Assembly (NCBI RefSeq): GCF_002368035.1
Contig: NZ_AP018223.1
Coordinates: forward strand, 782,258-846,257
DNA: 64,000 nucleotides
Source: Nostoc linckia NIES-25
GTDB taxonomy: Bacteria > Cyanobacteriota > Cyanobacteriia > Cyanobacteriales > Nostocaceae
Direction of reading: 5' to 3'
Within the stretch, counting starts at the first letter, position 1. Every line of letters starts with the position of its first letter. Of this stretch, positions 44,572 to 53,199 are shown piece after piece. A program made the translations under genes and the position numbers. Below the pieces are notes generated by a model, which made no database searches, was not told the origin of the DNA, and saw nothing but the letters and a program-made list of their open reading frames with translations.

Positions 44572-45297
44572 ATGACTCGTTCTGCACCCTATCAACCTTT
44601 ATTGTTGCGAATTCTTCATGGCGCGAGTGGAATTTTAGTTATCGCAGCAATTATTACTGGATTTCTAGTTTACAACACTTACGATCGCCGTTTTGGCAGC
44701 ATAACATTTCCTCAACTTCCAGATATTCAAGGCATTCACGGGACTTTTGCGTTATGTTTCTTGCTTGTTCTACCCGCTTTTGCCCTCTATAGCTTTCATG
44801 CTGGACAAAAGCGGCTTGTTCAATCTGATTCCTTACAGCAATTGAGCCAAGTTGGCAAGCCGATTTGGTGGGTTAGCTTGCAACGTTTGGCAAACACTCT
44901 CATGCTCATCGCTGCTATTTTGGCTGTGAACTCCGGCAGAATGATGAAGGAAGAGTGGCTGCCTAGAGGAGAGGTATATCATATTTGGTACTCTCTCCAC
45001 CTTAGTGCTTGGGTTGTCATGGTTTGCTGTGTGGCAATTCATGTTTTGATGTCTACTAAGGTGGGTGGTGCGCCGTTGTTACTCTCGATGTTTTCCTGGA
45101 AGTTTCGACCAGAAGATAGTCCTGTCCTATGGTCTAGCCGTTTCCGTGGTTGGTTAAGTAGGTCAGCTAACTTTGGTGCGCTATTAAGTAATTTTATGCA
45201 AAATAACTTTTATCTCAGAATTATTGAGGTGATTGTTTTGGGTGGAATTTTAACAGCGTTCGTTTTACCTTTATTTTTCCCTGGTGGTGAGTCATAA
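44572..45297 (+). CDS. Cytochrome b/b6-type (b561-like) membrane protein
   Basis: 241 residues with about five membrane helices and His residues placed for haem: LRILHGASG in helix 1, IQGIHGTFAL in helix 2, YHIWYSLHLSAW and CVAIHVLM in helix 4. This is the prokaryotic cytochrome b561/formate dehydrogenase gamma arrangement. It probably shuttles electrons between a quinone pool and an unknown partner. No partner oxidoreductase is adjacent. The downstream 240 bp contain only CGCAGAGGCGCAGAG repeat DNA and the hli promoter. Confidence 0.8.
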   Translation: MTRSAPYQPLLLRILHGASGILVIAAIITGFLVYNTYDRRFGSITFPQLPDIQGIHGTFALCFLLVLPAFALYSFHAGQKRLVQSDSLQQLSQVGKPIWWVSLQRLANTLMLIAAILAVNSGRMMKEEWLPRGEVYHIWYSLHLSAWVVMVCCVAIHVLMSTKVGGAPLLLSMFSWKFRPEDSPVLWSSRFRGWLSRSANFGALLSNFMQNNFYLRIIEVIVLGGILTAFVLPLFFPGGES

Positions 45298-45479
45298 GCC
45301 AATATGGTTCACTTAAAGCCTCTACGAACCGCAGAGGCGCAGAGAACATAGAGAGAAGAAAAGTCATAAGCCATTTTTTGTTGAGGCAATGCCCACCATA
45401 CCACAAAAAGTTACGCATCCGTAATAAATACCGTATCACTGATTTACTTTCAGTTTATGTTGCAATTTCGTAAAAATCT

Positions 45480-45497
45480 GATACATTACTTTACATA
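45480..45497 (+). promoter_or_regulatory. HLR1-like site upstream of the hli gene (RpaB target)
   Basis: GATACATT-AC-TTTACATA matches the HLR1 pattern of two 8-bp direct repeats (G/T)TTACA(T/A)(T/A) separated by 2 bp, with one mismatch in the first half. It lies 41 bp upstream of the hli ATG. HLR1 is bound by the response regulator RpaB and gives high-light control of hli genes in other cyanobacteria. Confidence 0.6.
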
Positions 45498-45538
45498 CGG
45501 TTAGAACCGTTACAACATAGAAGCTCGGAGTGTTAATT

Positions 45539-45718
45539 ATGTCAAACGCTAACAAGACTGTGCCTTCGGTTTCAGAAGATCCTAACGCTTTACGCTGGGG
45601 CTTTACTCCTCAGAGTGAAAACTGGAATGGTCGTTTGGCGATGATTGGTTTTTTAGCTGCCATTCTGATTGAAGCGTTTTCCGGTCAGGGGATTCTACAT
45701 TTCTGGGGCATTTTATAA
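45539..45718 (+). CDS. hli: High-light-inducible protein (Hlip/SCP), single-helix chlorophyll-binding
   Basis: 59 residues from ATG 45539, with GGAG eight bases upstream (45527-45530). One membrane helix carries the LHC-type chlorophyll-binding motif ENWNGRLAMIGFLAAILIEA, ending GILHFWGIL. Hlips bind chlorophyll and carotenoid in thylakoids and dissipate energy or protect photosystem II assembly under high light. An HLR1-like site upstream supports high-light control. Confidence 0.92.
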   Translation: MSNANKTVPSVSEDPNALRWGFTPQSENWNGRLAMIGFLAAILIEAFSGQGILHFWGIL

Positions 45719-45720
45719 TT

Positions 45721-45783
45721 AGTCATTAGTCAATAGTCATTTGTCATTTGTCCTTGTAAATACGGATGACTAATGACTATTGG
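45721..45783. terminator. AGTCATT tandem hairpin after hli
   Basis: AGTCATTAGTCAATAGTCAT at 45721 pairs imperfectly with ATGACTAATGACTATTGG at 45766. It fills the gap between the convergent hli and operon 3' ends and may serve as a bidirectional terminator. It is also typical cyanobacterial heptamer repeat DNA. Confidence 0.5.
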
Positions 45784-45789
45784 CAGCAG

Positions 45790-46896
45790 CTAGCGTGATG
45801 AGCGGAATATTACACGGCCTGGTGATTCTTCGTGGTTGATTCGCGCATATACCCGCAGACAAGTTAACACTTCGCCAGGAGTACCGCCAAAATCTAGTTG
45901 TAAGTCATCTTTGGATGAAGCGCAGATATCTGCGTAAATTCCGGATAATTGGCGAATCCGCACTTCATAACCTGCATTAATAGCTTTATCAGCGATTTTC
46001 TTGAGGATGCGGCGTGATTCATTTTGTAACTTGCCCCACCAGGAATAACGTTCCGCTGGTGGTACAAATACTAAAGAGTGTATTGCTTCATCCACGTCAA
46101 TCCAGGCACGCAAAATAGACAGTGGATCGGCACTTTCTTCGGCTTTTTGGGTGCGTTGACAGCGATCGCTCAAAGCATTAATATATTGACTCTGTTGTTC
46201 TGCTTTGGAATTTAGCGAGATAATATCAAAGCTACAAACGCTCTTTAAAGCATGATATAAGTTTGGTTCTATTTCAATAAATTTCGTATATAAAAGTAAG
46301 AATCCTGTTGATAAATCGGATTCATTATTTTGGAAATCTTGATAATTTAAAAATGCTTTTTGAGATAAACTTAAGCCTTGAGTTTGAACGCTACCGCTAA
46401 GTCCAGGGTAGATAATTTCATCGCGGATAAAAGGAAGTTCATAGAGATTAGAATTGTCAGCGATCGCGCCAATTTCTTGAGCCATATCTAAAGTACGCTG
46501 TCGCCAGGATGCAGCTAAATCTTCCGGTATTCGCAACAGCTTGCGTTGAATTTCATTCCATAAATCTGGGTCAGTTTGGCTTTGCAATTGGGAATTACCC
46601 AAATAATAATTAAGTTCTGAATCAGAATTAAAAGCTTCTCTTAAGCGATCGAGTTTTAATGTATTTTGGGAAGGTATAACATCTTCCCAACCAATATGTG
46701 GGTGTAAAGGTGTAGGTGCAGGTTGCAATAAGTTATGAAGTTCTTGCAGTAATTCATCGCATAACTTAACTCCTGGATCTTGCGGAAATTCTGCACGAGC
46801 CTGATTTAAAGTAGTTTCAAGTCCGTAGAGAGTAAACCGTAATAATTGGGCTAATTGCGAGTTTTGTATTTCTAATAATTGACGGAAATGGTGCAT
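45790..46896 (-). CDS. Unrecognised protein, third gene of the GTPase/Hsp70-like cassette
   Basis: 368 residues, no family recognised. The protein is mostly helical and acidic, without signal peptide or membrane segment. The N-terminal part is a helical bundle-like region (LRFTLYGLETTLNQARAEF), and a helical middle follows. A Trp/Arg-rich stretch (PAERYSWWGKLQNESRRILKKIADKA) precedes a short beta-rich C-terminus (LDFGGTPGEVLTCLRVYARI). It follows the Hsp70-like gene by 129 bp on the same strand, with repeat DNA between, and is probably co-transcribed. It could be an adaptor or effector for the two NTPases; this rests on position only. Confidence 0.75.
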   Translation of the reverse strand: MHHFRQLLEIQNSQLAQLLRFTLYGLETTLNQARAEFPQDPGVKLCDELLQELHNLLQPAPTPLHPHIGWEDVIPSQNTLKLDRLREAFNSDSELNYYLGNSQLQSQTDPDLWNEIQRKLLRIPEDLAASWRQRTLDMAQEIGAIADNSNLYELPFIRDEIIYPGLSGSVQTQGLSLSQKAFLNYQDFQNNESDLSTGFLLLYTKFIEIEPNLYHALKSVCSFDIISLNSKAEQQSQYINALSDRCQRTQKAEESADPLSILRAWIDVDEAIHSLVFVPPAERYSWWGKLQNESRRILKKIADKAINAGYEVRIRQLSGIYADICASSKDDLQLDFGGTPGEVLTCLRVYARINHEESPGRVIFRSSR

Positions 46897-46920
46897 TAAT
46901 ATTACCTTTTTTTATCTCAC

Positions 46921-47010
46921 GCGGAGGCGCAGAGGCGCGGAGAGAAAGAGCTTTTTTCTATCTCACACCTAAGACGTAAGATACTAAAAAACTCTGCGTC
47001 TCTGCGTCTG
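46921..47010. repeat. GCGGAGGCGCAGAGG fold-back repeat inside the operon
   Basis: GCGGAGGCGCAGAGGCGCGG at 46921 pairs with ACTCTGCGTCTCTGCGTC at 46991-47008. It is a common dispersed repeat and lies between the second and third cassette genes, where it could attenuate the last gene. Confidence 0.65.
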
Positions 47011-47025
47011 GAGTGCGAACAAATT

Positions 47026-49998
47026 CTAATGTATACCGCAAAATGGATCGCGTTCCTTATCAACTTCATTAGGCTGTAATTCTAATTCAGTCAGATAAAC
47101 GCATCCTTCTTGTTTAAGGCATTCTTGATTTGTTGATGTCCAATAAGGTACTTCACCTGCGTGCATCCGTAAAATACCTTGGTTATCGAGAGTCACACGA
47201 TATTGACAAGGATAATCTGTTGTGATGTCTGGTTTACTGAGTGCGCCAATTCTGATCCATTTTTTTGTTTGGGTTTCGGCGTCTGTTTGATAAACATAGA
47301 AAGTGTGCTGGCCGGTTTTGGGGAAGGGAGGTAAAGGATTACTAATTAATCCGATTCCTGGTTGTGTGACGCCATCACGCAAGTAGTGAAACTCGTGGAA
47401 GGGGCGATCGCTATTTCCAACTTCAAATACTAAATGATAGGCATCTGCTCGATCCACAGTTGCAGATTCAATCACATTAATGGCAATATCACCGTTATTT
47501 AAATCTTTATTGGGGCGTTCTACAGCAATATTCCACTTCAATTTACCATTAGCAAATAGGGCTGAACTGTCTGAAAAGACTTCTCCTAAATCAATGCCGT
47601 GAACATCAATTAAGTAATGGGGATTTCCCTGACAAAGCAACACGTTAAATTCGAGAGTTTGGTCAATTTCAAACTGAATTTTGATTTTTTTCAGAAACTC
47701 TGCTTCTTCCATTCCTAATTTATTCATCAGGTTTTTACCGTCGAAGCTACCCCAAAGTCGTAAATCTCCTTCTTCGTAATCTTGGCGGTAGATAATATTA
47801 GTTAATTGTATGCCTTGCCAAGGAGTGCGAACTTTGGCGACAGTTTCCCAAGACGCTAGTTGATAAAGTTCTTGACCAGCTTTAAATATAGTTAATAAAT
47901 CGTTGCTTTGGGTTTTACGTTTGAAGTTGCAAGGCAAATAATAAAATAGGTTTTTAACATCAATTTCTAACTGGTTAGCTCCTTTGCGTAGCAAAGTTTT
48001 TGATTCTTCTGGATCGAATCTCAACCTGCGTAATTTTTCGGCATAGCAAGCACCAGCAGAGGTGGCTAATTTAGTAAATTCCAAGACAAAAGTAATGCGT
48101 TCTGGATTCCAAACAAAATAGGGCGACTTACTAAATTCTTGATAAATTTGCCGCTGTACTAAGTCGAGATTACAGGTTTTTCCAGACAGAATTAACCAAT
48201 CAACTTTTTGAGAATTCCAAGAATCTTTGGTGAGATCGTCGGGACGCAAACGGCTTTCCATCAATCCTTTGGCAATACCGATCGCTTCTTTAATTCCTGA
48301 AACCGCAGCTCGTTCAAATTGATGATTGTCTAGGATGACACAAATATTATTGGGGTCTTTGACTTGCAATTTAACGGCGCTTTGATTTAGGAGTTCAGAA
48401 ATTTCTTGTTCGGAAAGTGTGAAGGTTAATAATGAATCATCAGTGGCTGGTTTTTGCCCAAGTTTTAGTTTAGCTGCTTCTGCATAATCCCACAAAAGAT
48501 AAAATGTTTGTAGGCGTTGCGGCGCTTGTTGCCAACGGGTAGGTAATACTTTTTCGGCAGTATCGAGAGCATCTTTATAAGCAACATCACCTTCTGGATT
48601 TTCTTTATCTAGGCATTTCAAAAGACTGCCAGTTTTAAATTTACCTTGTTCTAAGAATCGCTCGTTTAACTCTGAATTAATTAAATCTTCTAGCTTTTCG
48701 CTTTCGATGTCACCGATGGTCACTGCTGTTAATAAAAAGTCAGCGATCGCCACTTTCAAAAGTCGAAAAATTCGCAGTGTAATTAACTCACCACCTAACT
48801 GTAAATGCCCAGACGAACCTAATAGTTTAGGAGTCAGTTTATAATAACGTCCTCCCAAACCCCTATCTTCATAATCGGCAAAAGCTGGGGTTTTATCTTC
48901 TAAAGTTAACTCAATCAAAGCTAAATCTGTGGTTCCGCCGCCGATATCCAAAACGAGAACATTTTGCGACCATTTATTTCCAGTTTGGCGACAACGAGTT
49001 TTAAATGATTCAATACCAATATTTAAATTACCGCCGAATTCTCGCCACAAAAAGAATATCGCCACAGATACAGCTTCATCATAAGCAGTTTGGACATCAT
49101 CTATGGCTAATTGTTCAACTAATTCTTTAACTTCTTTGCGAACAATCGGCGGTGCAACTGTTGGATAGGTGACGACTGCTGTTAACAAATCCCCTTCAGA
49201 AAATCTGCGTCGCGCCCGTTGGCGGTAATCTTCAGTTAACTTTATTAAATGCGCCCAAGCAGATTGAATTAGTTCTTTGGCAGTAATTATTTCTTCCTTT
49301 CCATCTAAAATAACTGAAAACGATCGCTCTTGACCAAAATAGCGTTTTGGTGAATGATAAAACCTGCTAATAATTTCCTTTAAAGTACTACTTGTACCTT
49401 GGGCGATCGCTTTTTTTCTATTATCTCTAGCTTCTCTACCCATCCGCAGTTGTAATTCGCCTAAATGGGAAATTTCCGACTCGCTAGGAATTTCTGTTTC
49501 GCGCCGATCTATATCCAACACAACTGGGATGAGATTTTGCGATTCTAATGTCGGAACGCGAAAAACTTCATGATATATTTGATAAAGTTTTTTGCTGACA
49601 GCGCGACGGAATCTTTCGCTATTTCCTAAACAAAGTTCAATTTGGCGAATCGCTTCCAAAAATCTTTCTTTGTTATCAGTTTCAAAAACTTCACTTAACT
49701 TTCTTGGTTCTACTTCCAGGTTTTTGCTAATTTCAATAATAAACTTTTGCCAATCCTCCTCACTGACATCTGGTAAGGCTATAGAAGCGGGAGAACTCAA
49801 CCATTGCGATAAGCGATCGCGCAATCGGATTTCTTGTTCTTTCGGTAAAATTTCGGCGATGGGTACTTCAATGGGATCGAAAAGTGTAACTGTGGAATTC
49901 GACGTACCAAAATCTAACGCAAACCATCCCGGAAATCTTTTTTGTTGTTTCTCGTTTGGTTGTTTAGCAGTATAATTGTTCAATTCAAAAGGGTTCAT
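47026..49998 (-). CDS. Hsp70/actin-fold ATPase, SrfB-like
   Basis: 990 residues. The N-terminal two-thirds is an actin-fold ATPase: phosphate-1 motif WFALDFGTSNSTVTLF (25-40), phosphate-2 motif VLVLDIGGGTTDLALIE, and an adenosine-site segment DWLILSGKTCNLDLV. Large insertions separate these blocks. The last 250-300 residues are beta-rich with little charge clustering and resemble a substrate- or partner-binding module, not the DnaK SBD. There is no signal or membrane segment. The overall plan recalls the SrfB family of SrfABC loci. It lies 84 bp downstream of the dynamin-like gene on the same strand. Function unknown; the ATPase fold is well supported. Confidence 0.8.
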   Translation of the reverse strand: MNPFELNNYTAKQPNEKQQKRFPGWFALDFGTSNSTVTLFDPIEVPIAEILPKEQEIRLRDRLSQWLSSPASIALPDVSEEDWQKFIIEISKNLEVEPRKLSEVFETDNKERFLEAIRQIELCLGNSERFRRAVSKKLYQIYHEVFRVPTLESQNLIPVVLDIDRRETEIPSESEISHLGELQLRMGREARDNRKKAIAQGTSSTLKEIISRFYHSPKRYFGQERSFSVILDGKEEIITAKELIQSAWAHLIKLTEDYRQRARRRFSEGDLLTAVVTYPTVAPPIVRKEVKELVEQLAIDDVQTAYDEAVSVAIFFLWREFGGNLNIGIESFKTRCRQTGNKWSQNVLVLDIGGGTTDLALIELTLEDKTPAFADYEDRGLGGRYYKLTPKLLGSSGHLQLGGELITLRIFRLLKVAIADFLLTAVTIGDIESEKLEDLINSELNERFLEQGKFKTGSLLKCLDKENPEGDVAYKDALDTAEKVLPTRWQQAPQRLQTFYLLWDYAEAAKLKLGQKPATDDSLLTFTLSEQEISELLNQSAVKLQVKDPNNICVILDNHQFERAAVSGIKEAIGIAKGLMESRLRPDDLTKDSWNSQKVDWLILSGKTCNLDLVQRQIYQEFSKSPYFVWNPERITFVLEFTKLATSAGACYAEKLRRLRFDPEESKTLLRKGANQLEIDVKNLFYYLPCNFKRKTQSNDLLTIFKAGQELYQLASWETVAKVRTPWQGIQLTNIIYRQDYEEGDLRLWGSFDGKNLMNKLGMEEAEFLKKIKIQFEIDQTLEFNVLLCQGNPHYLIDVHGIDLGEVFSDSSALFANGKLKWNIAVERPNKDLNNGDIAINVIESATVDRADAYHLVFEVGNSDRPFHEFHYLRDGVTQPGIGLISNPLPPFPKTGQHTFYVYQTDAETQTKKWIRIGALSKPDITTDYPCQYRVTLDNQGILRMHAGEVPYWTSTNQECLKQEGCVYLTELELQPNEVDKERDPFCGIH

Positions 49999-50082
49999 TC
50001 TAGTATGAAATAATTCTGTTAGATCTGACTTTATTTAGGGCGATCGCTTTGAAAAAGCATTGCAAATTCTCAGTCAAAAATT

Positions 50083-52629
50083 TTAATAAGAAACAGCGGC
50101 AATGTCTGAAAGAATCTGCAACCAAGTAGGAACTGCTACCTCAGATGCCATGTCACCAGCTGTTAAATATCTCAGTAATGCTTCTTTTTTGGAGAGGTTT
50201 TGCAAACTCGGAATAATTCGATCCAAAATGCCTTCTAATTCGGAATTAATTTGCTGATTTATTTCACTAACATACTGCACGAGATGAAGGCTGACGCTAG
50301 CAGTAATTTCATCTCGCAGTCGCAGTACTAAAAGTTGGTGATTGCTAGATCTGGCTAAACCTTGGCTTTTTTCTGGTGCCCAATCAAAGATTTGACCAAC
50401 GTTGTGTTTATCGTCTTGACGTGCTAGGGGAAAAATGATTTCGGGTGCAACAGTTTTGTCGTTGTTACTAATTTCAGAAATGATTGCTTCTTTCCATTCG
50501 TTGGGGTCGCATCCTAGTAATAAATTATAAAATAGATCGGCTTCTTCCACACCAAATTTGGATTCGATTTCTTGTTCCATTTCTGGATTAAGAATTGCTT
50601 TCAATTGGTCGCGTTCTGGGGCTACCTGATTTGATAATTGATTTAACAAATCTATCACAGCCTGACGAATGCGATCGCGGGCAAATTCTTCTACTTCTTT
50701 AACGGTTTTTTCAAATATTGGATAAAAATCATCACTCTTTGTCGGTAGAGAAGTATTCAGACGGTTTCCTCTATCAAATAATTTACCTGCTGCACCTTTA
50801 GATTCAGTGAGGGCGATGCTACCATTGTTGACTTTATTAAAGAGTAAAGTCCACTGATTCCAATTAATTATTTTAAAGGTAAGTTCGTCTTTAACTATAT
50901 CGCTAACAACTAAGCCGCGTCGGTCTTTGAGTGGTTCTTTAGCTAAATTTTTTTGAAAATTTCTGTAGATTTTATCTAAAGTTTCCACCACAAACCGCAA
51001 CTCAATGAAAGCCGGACTATCTCCTGTGGGGATGCCTTGCTCGTGAATTTCATCTATGATATCTTTCAAATGATCTTGTTGCTGACTAACTACATCAGCA
51101 GCCCTTTTAGTATCTTCATACAATTGCTTGAGGCCATGAGTAGCGACGTGATTTTGAATCAATTCTCGTAGTTTTGCAAGGCTACCATCTTGAGCAAAGT
51201 AACCTAATTGTCTGCCCAAATAGCTGCGAGTATCAGAGTCTAAAAGCTGTTGGCTTAAGCGTCCCCATTTTTCTTGTAGCCGTTTGGATCTGTCTAAGTA
51301 ATCGGGATAATCCAAGTTAGCTAAAAACTCTGGCGAACCTGCTTTGACTTTAGTTGAACGTTTTGCTAAATCAGCCAGTCCTAACAGTGGTGACAGTAAA
51401 ACGATGCGGTCTTTTTGAGTTGTAAACGCCTTTGCACCATCAATAGTTGTTTGCAGAACTTTAAGTTTTTGGAAAACAATTTCTTCGTGCAAATCCCTAT
51501 CTTCAGTTAGGTGGTCGAGTTCTCTTTCACCTCCCTCACTCTCTAAAGGTAGTTGATCGAAGCGACCCACACCAACGAGAATTAAATCTTTGAGATCTTG
51601 TCCGGGTCGCTGCTGCTGCATCATGGTAAAGATTTTATTGGCGCGATCGCTTCCTGGAGATTTACCATTTAGCAGTACTAAAATTGTCTGTACTTCTGCC
51701 AATTCTCGCAGGGACAAAAATGTATCTCTAGCACCCGAATTAGCAGCCCCCAATCCGGGAAAATCGATGAGAATAAATTTAGCAGCCCCCGTAACATCCC
51801 AAATTTCCCGTGAGATTTTGACATCAATATCTACGCGACGAATCAGGGGAAAGCTATTTTGCAATAATTTCGTTGGTAGCCTCTGGGGTGGACTCGGTAA
51901 TCGAATATGTGCTGGCGGTAAATCTTCAAATTTGAGAGTTTGGATAGCCATTGGCTGTTCCACTAGCTGTAGCCCTTCGCGGGCGGTGGTAGCATCAATC
52001 TGATAGCGCCCACTACACATTACTTGACCATAGGCTTGATAAGCCCGTAAAAATAATACTAATTCTCTGAGTAAATACCGTAATTCTAAATTGTTAGAAC
52101 TGTTCCATGCTTCCTCACACCAATCAATAATATCTTTGCCTGAATTGAGCTTTGACACTGGTATGGGAGGAAGCCCCGCTGCTGTTGTCCGTTTATTGGC
52201 TTCCCCCAGCATGAAACGCAGACACTCGTGTACCCCTTCATGGGAGAGATATTCTACAGTAAAATTACTCAGTTGCGTAGTTGCAAAATCATCTTGGGGT
52301 ATGATGTGCAAGGCAGTGACATTACCTGTAGTCGGGTTTTCACTGACTGGTAAAGCATCTGCATATCCAATTAAACTGCCTAAAAGTAAAGTTTTGCCGC
52401 TACTGAATTCCCCCATCACACCAATTTTCACAGGCGAAGTGGCAAGATCTACAGTTTTTTCGGCAGCTTCCCGCAGACGACGGAGACAATCATCAAGGCT
52501 AGCTGGAACCCAATCTTCTTGTTGTGAAGGGTATTCAGGTACAGAATCTATCTTCCGGAGGATGAATTCACTGTACTCTTTAAAACTAGCCAGTTTGTCT
52601 GGTTCCATAGAGTAGTTTCCGCCTAACAT
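50083..52629 (-). CDS. Dynamin-like large GTPase
   Basis: 848 residues. G1 is GEFSSGKT (73-80), the switch I Thr is in ENPTTGNVTALH (98-109), and G3 is DFPG (289-292) in ILIDFPGLGAANSG. The G4 position reads GRFDQ (355-359), not N/TKxD. An unusually long insertion of about 150 residues lies between switch I and G3. The C-terminal 450 residues are helical and charged, as in dynamin stalks. No transmembrane segment is seen. ATG 52608 (MEPDKLASF) is an alternative start. Dynamin-like proteins act on membranes or oligomerise in defence and stress. It is the first gene of a three-gene minus-strand cassette. Confidence 0.85.
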   Translation of the reverse strand: MLGGNYSMEPDKLASFKEYSEFILRKIDSVPEYPSQQEDWVPASLDDCLRRLREAAEKTVDLATSPVKIGVMGEFSSGKTLLLGSLIGYADALPVSENPTTGNVTALHIIPQDDFATTQLSNFTVEYLSHEGVHECLRFMLGEANKRTTAAGLPPIPVSKLNSGKDIIDWCEEAWNSSNNLELRYLLRELVLFLRAYQAYGQVMCSGRYQIDATTAREGLQLVEQPMAIQTLKFEDLPPAHIRLPSPPQRLPTKLLQNSFPLIRRVDIDVKISREIWDVTGAAKFILIDFPGLGAANSGARDTFLSLRELAEVQTILVLLNGKSPGSDRANKIFTMMQQQRPGQDLKDLILVGVGRFDQLPLESEGGERELDHLTEDRDLHEEIVFQKLKVLQTTIDGAKAFTTQKDRIVLLSPLLGLADLAKRSTKVKAGSPEFLANLDYPDYLDRSKRLQEKWGRLSQQLLDSDTRSYLGRQLGYFAQDGSLAKLRELIQNHVATHGLKQLYEDTKRAADVVSQQQDHLKDIIDEIHEQGIPTGDSPAFIELRFVVETLDKIYRNFQKNLAKEPLKDRRGLVVSDIVKDELTFKIINWNQWTLLFNKVNNGSIALTESKGAAGKLFDRGNRLNTSLPTKSDDFYPIFEKTVKEVEEFARDRIRQAVIDLLNQLSNQVAPERDQLKAILNPEMEQEIESKFGVEEADLFYNLLLGCDPNEWKEAIISEISNNDKTVAPEIIFPLARQDDKHNVGQIFDWAPEKSQGLARSSNHQLLVLRLRDEITASVSLHLVQYVSEINQQINSELEGILDRIIPSLQNLSKKEALLRYLTAGDMASEVAVPTWLQILSDIAAVSY

Positions 52630-53199
52630 AAATTTCTCTGAGCTTTATAACATATAAAATGCGATCGCCAAGGAGCTATACAACAGACTGGTATTAGGGC
52701 TGTTGATTGAATTATTATTTTTTTCCCCACACTCCCTACTCTTTGCTTTGATATAGGAAATCTTGAAGTTTGTGAACTTTTGATGAAGACATAATCGCCT
52801 CATATAGCAGTTGTGAATAATTCGTGAAAAGTCAGATCCCCGACTTCTTAAAGAAGTCGAGGATCTAAACACAGTCAAGTAAAGCTAATTCAGATTTTCA
52901 GTCATTAAATTAGAAAATCAGTATAAATTTATCGATGATTTTAAGGAAAAAATATATTTAAGTAATTTTACTGAAGTGTATAAATTTTCAGTTTGAATAA
53001 AAATGGTGAAGTTCATCTTAATCAAAACTTCAGCATTTCCCCAATTTATTTACACAAAAAGAGGAATTAATGCATATCTAAAAAGAAATAAAGTATTAAG
53101 ATAATTACCAGGCTGAGATAAAAATATTATACACATTTTTTAACAAATCTAATTTCAGAGATTTTAGTTTAATAATTTAGGCAGAGCAGGCAGGCAAAA
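52630..53199. other. AT-rich divergent intergenic region with a dispersed hairpin
   Basis: It separates the dynamin-like gene from the plus-strand kinase and so should hold both promoters. At 52834-52866 is the AGATCCCCGACTTCT hairpin, with one mismatch in the second arm. The remaining 330 bp are strongly AT-rich without clear promoter hexamers or a gene. Confidence 0.65.

Noticed and set aside
52645..52878. 77-codon minus-strand frame upstream of the dynamin-like gene
   Set aside because: Spans the dispersed hairpin and lacks a start signal or family motif.
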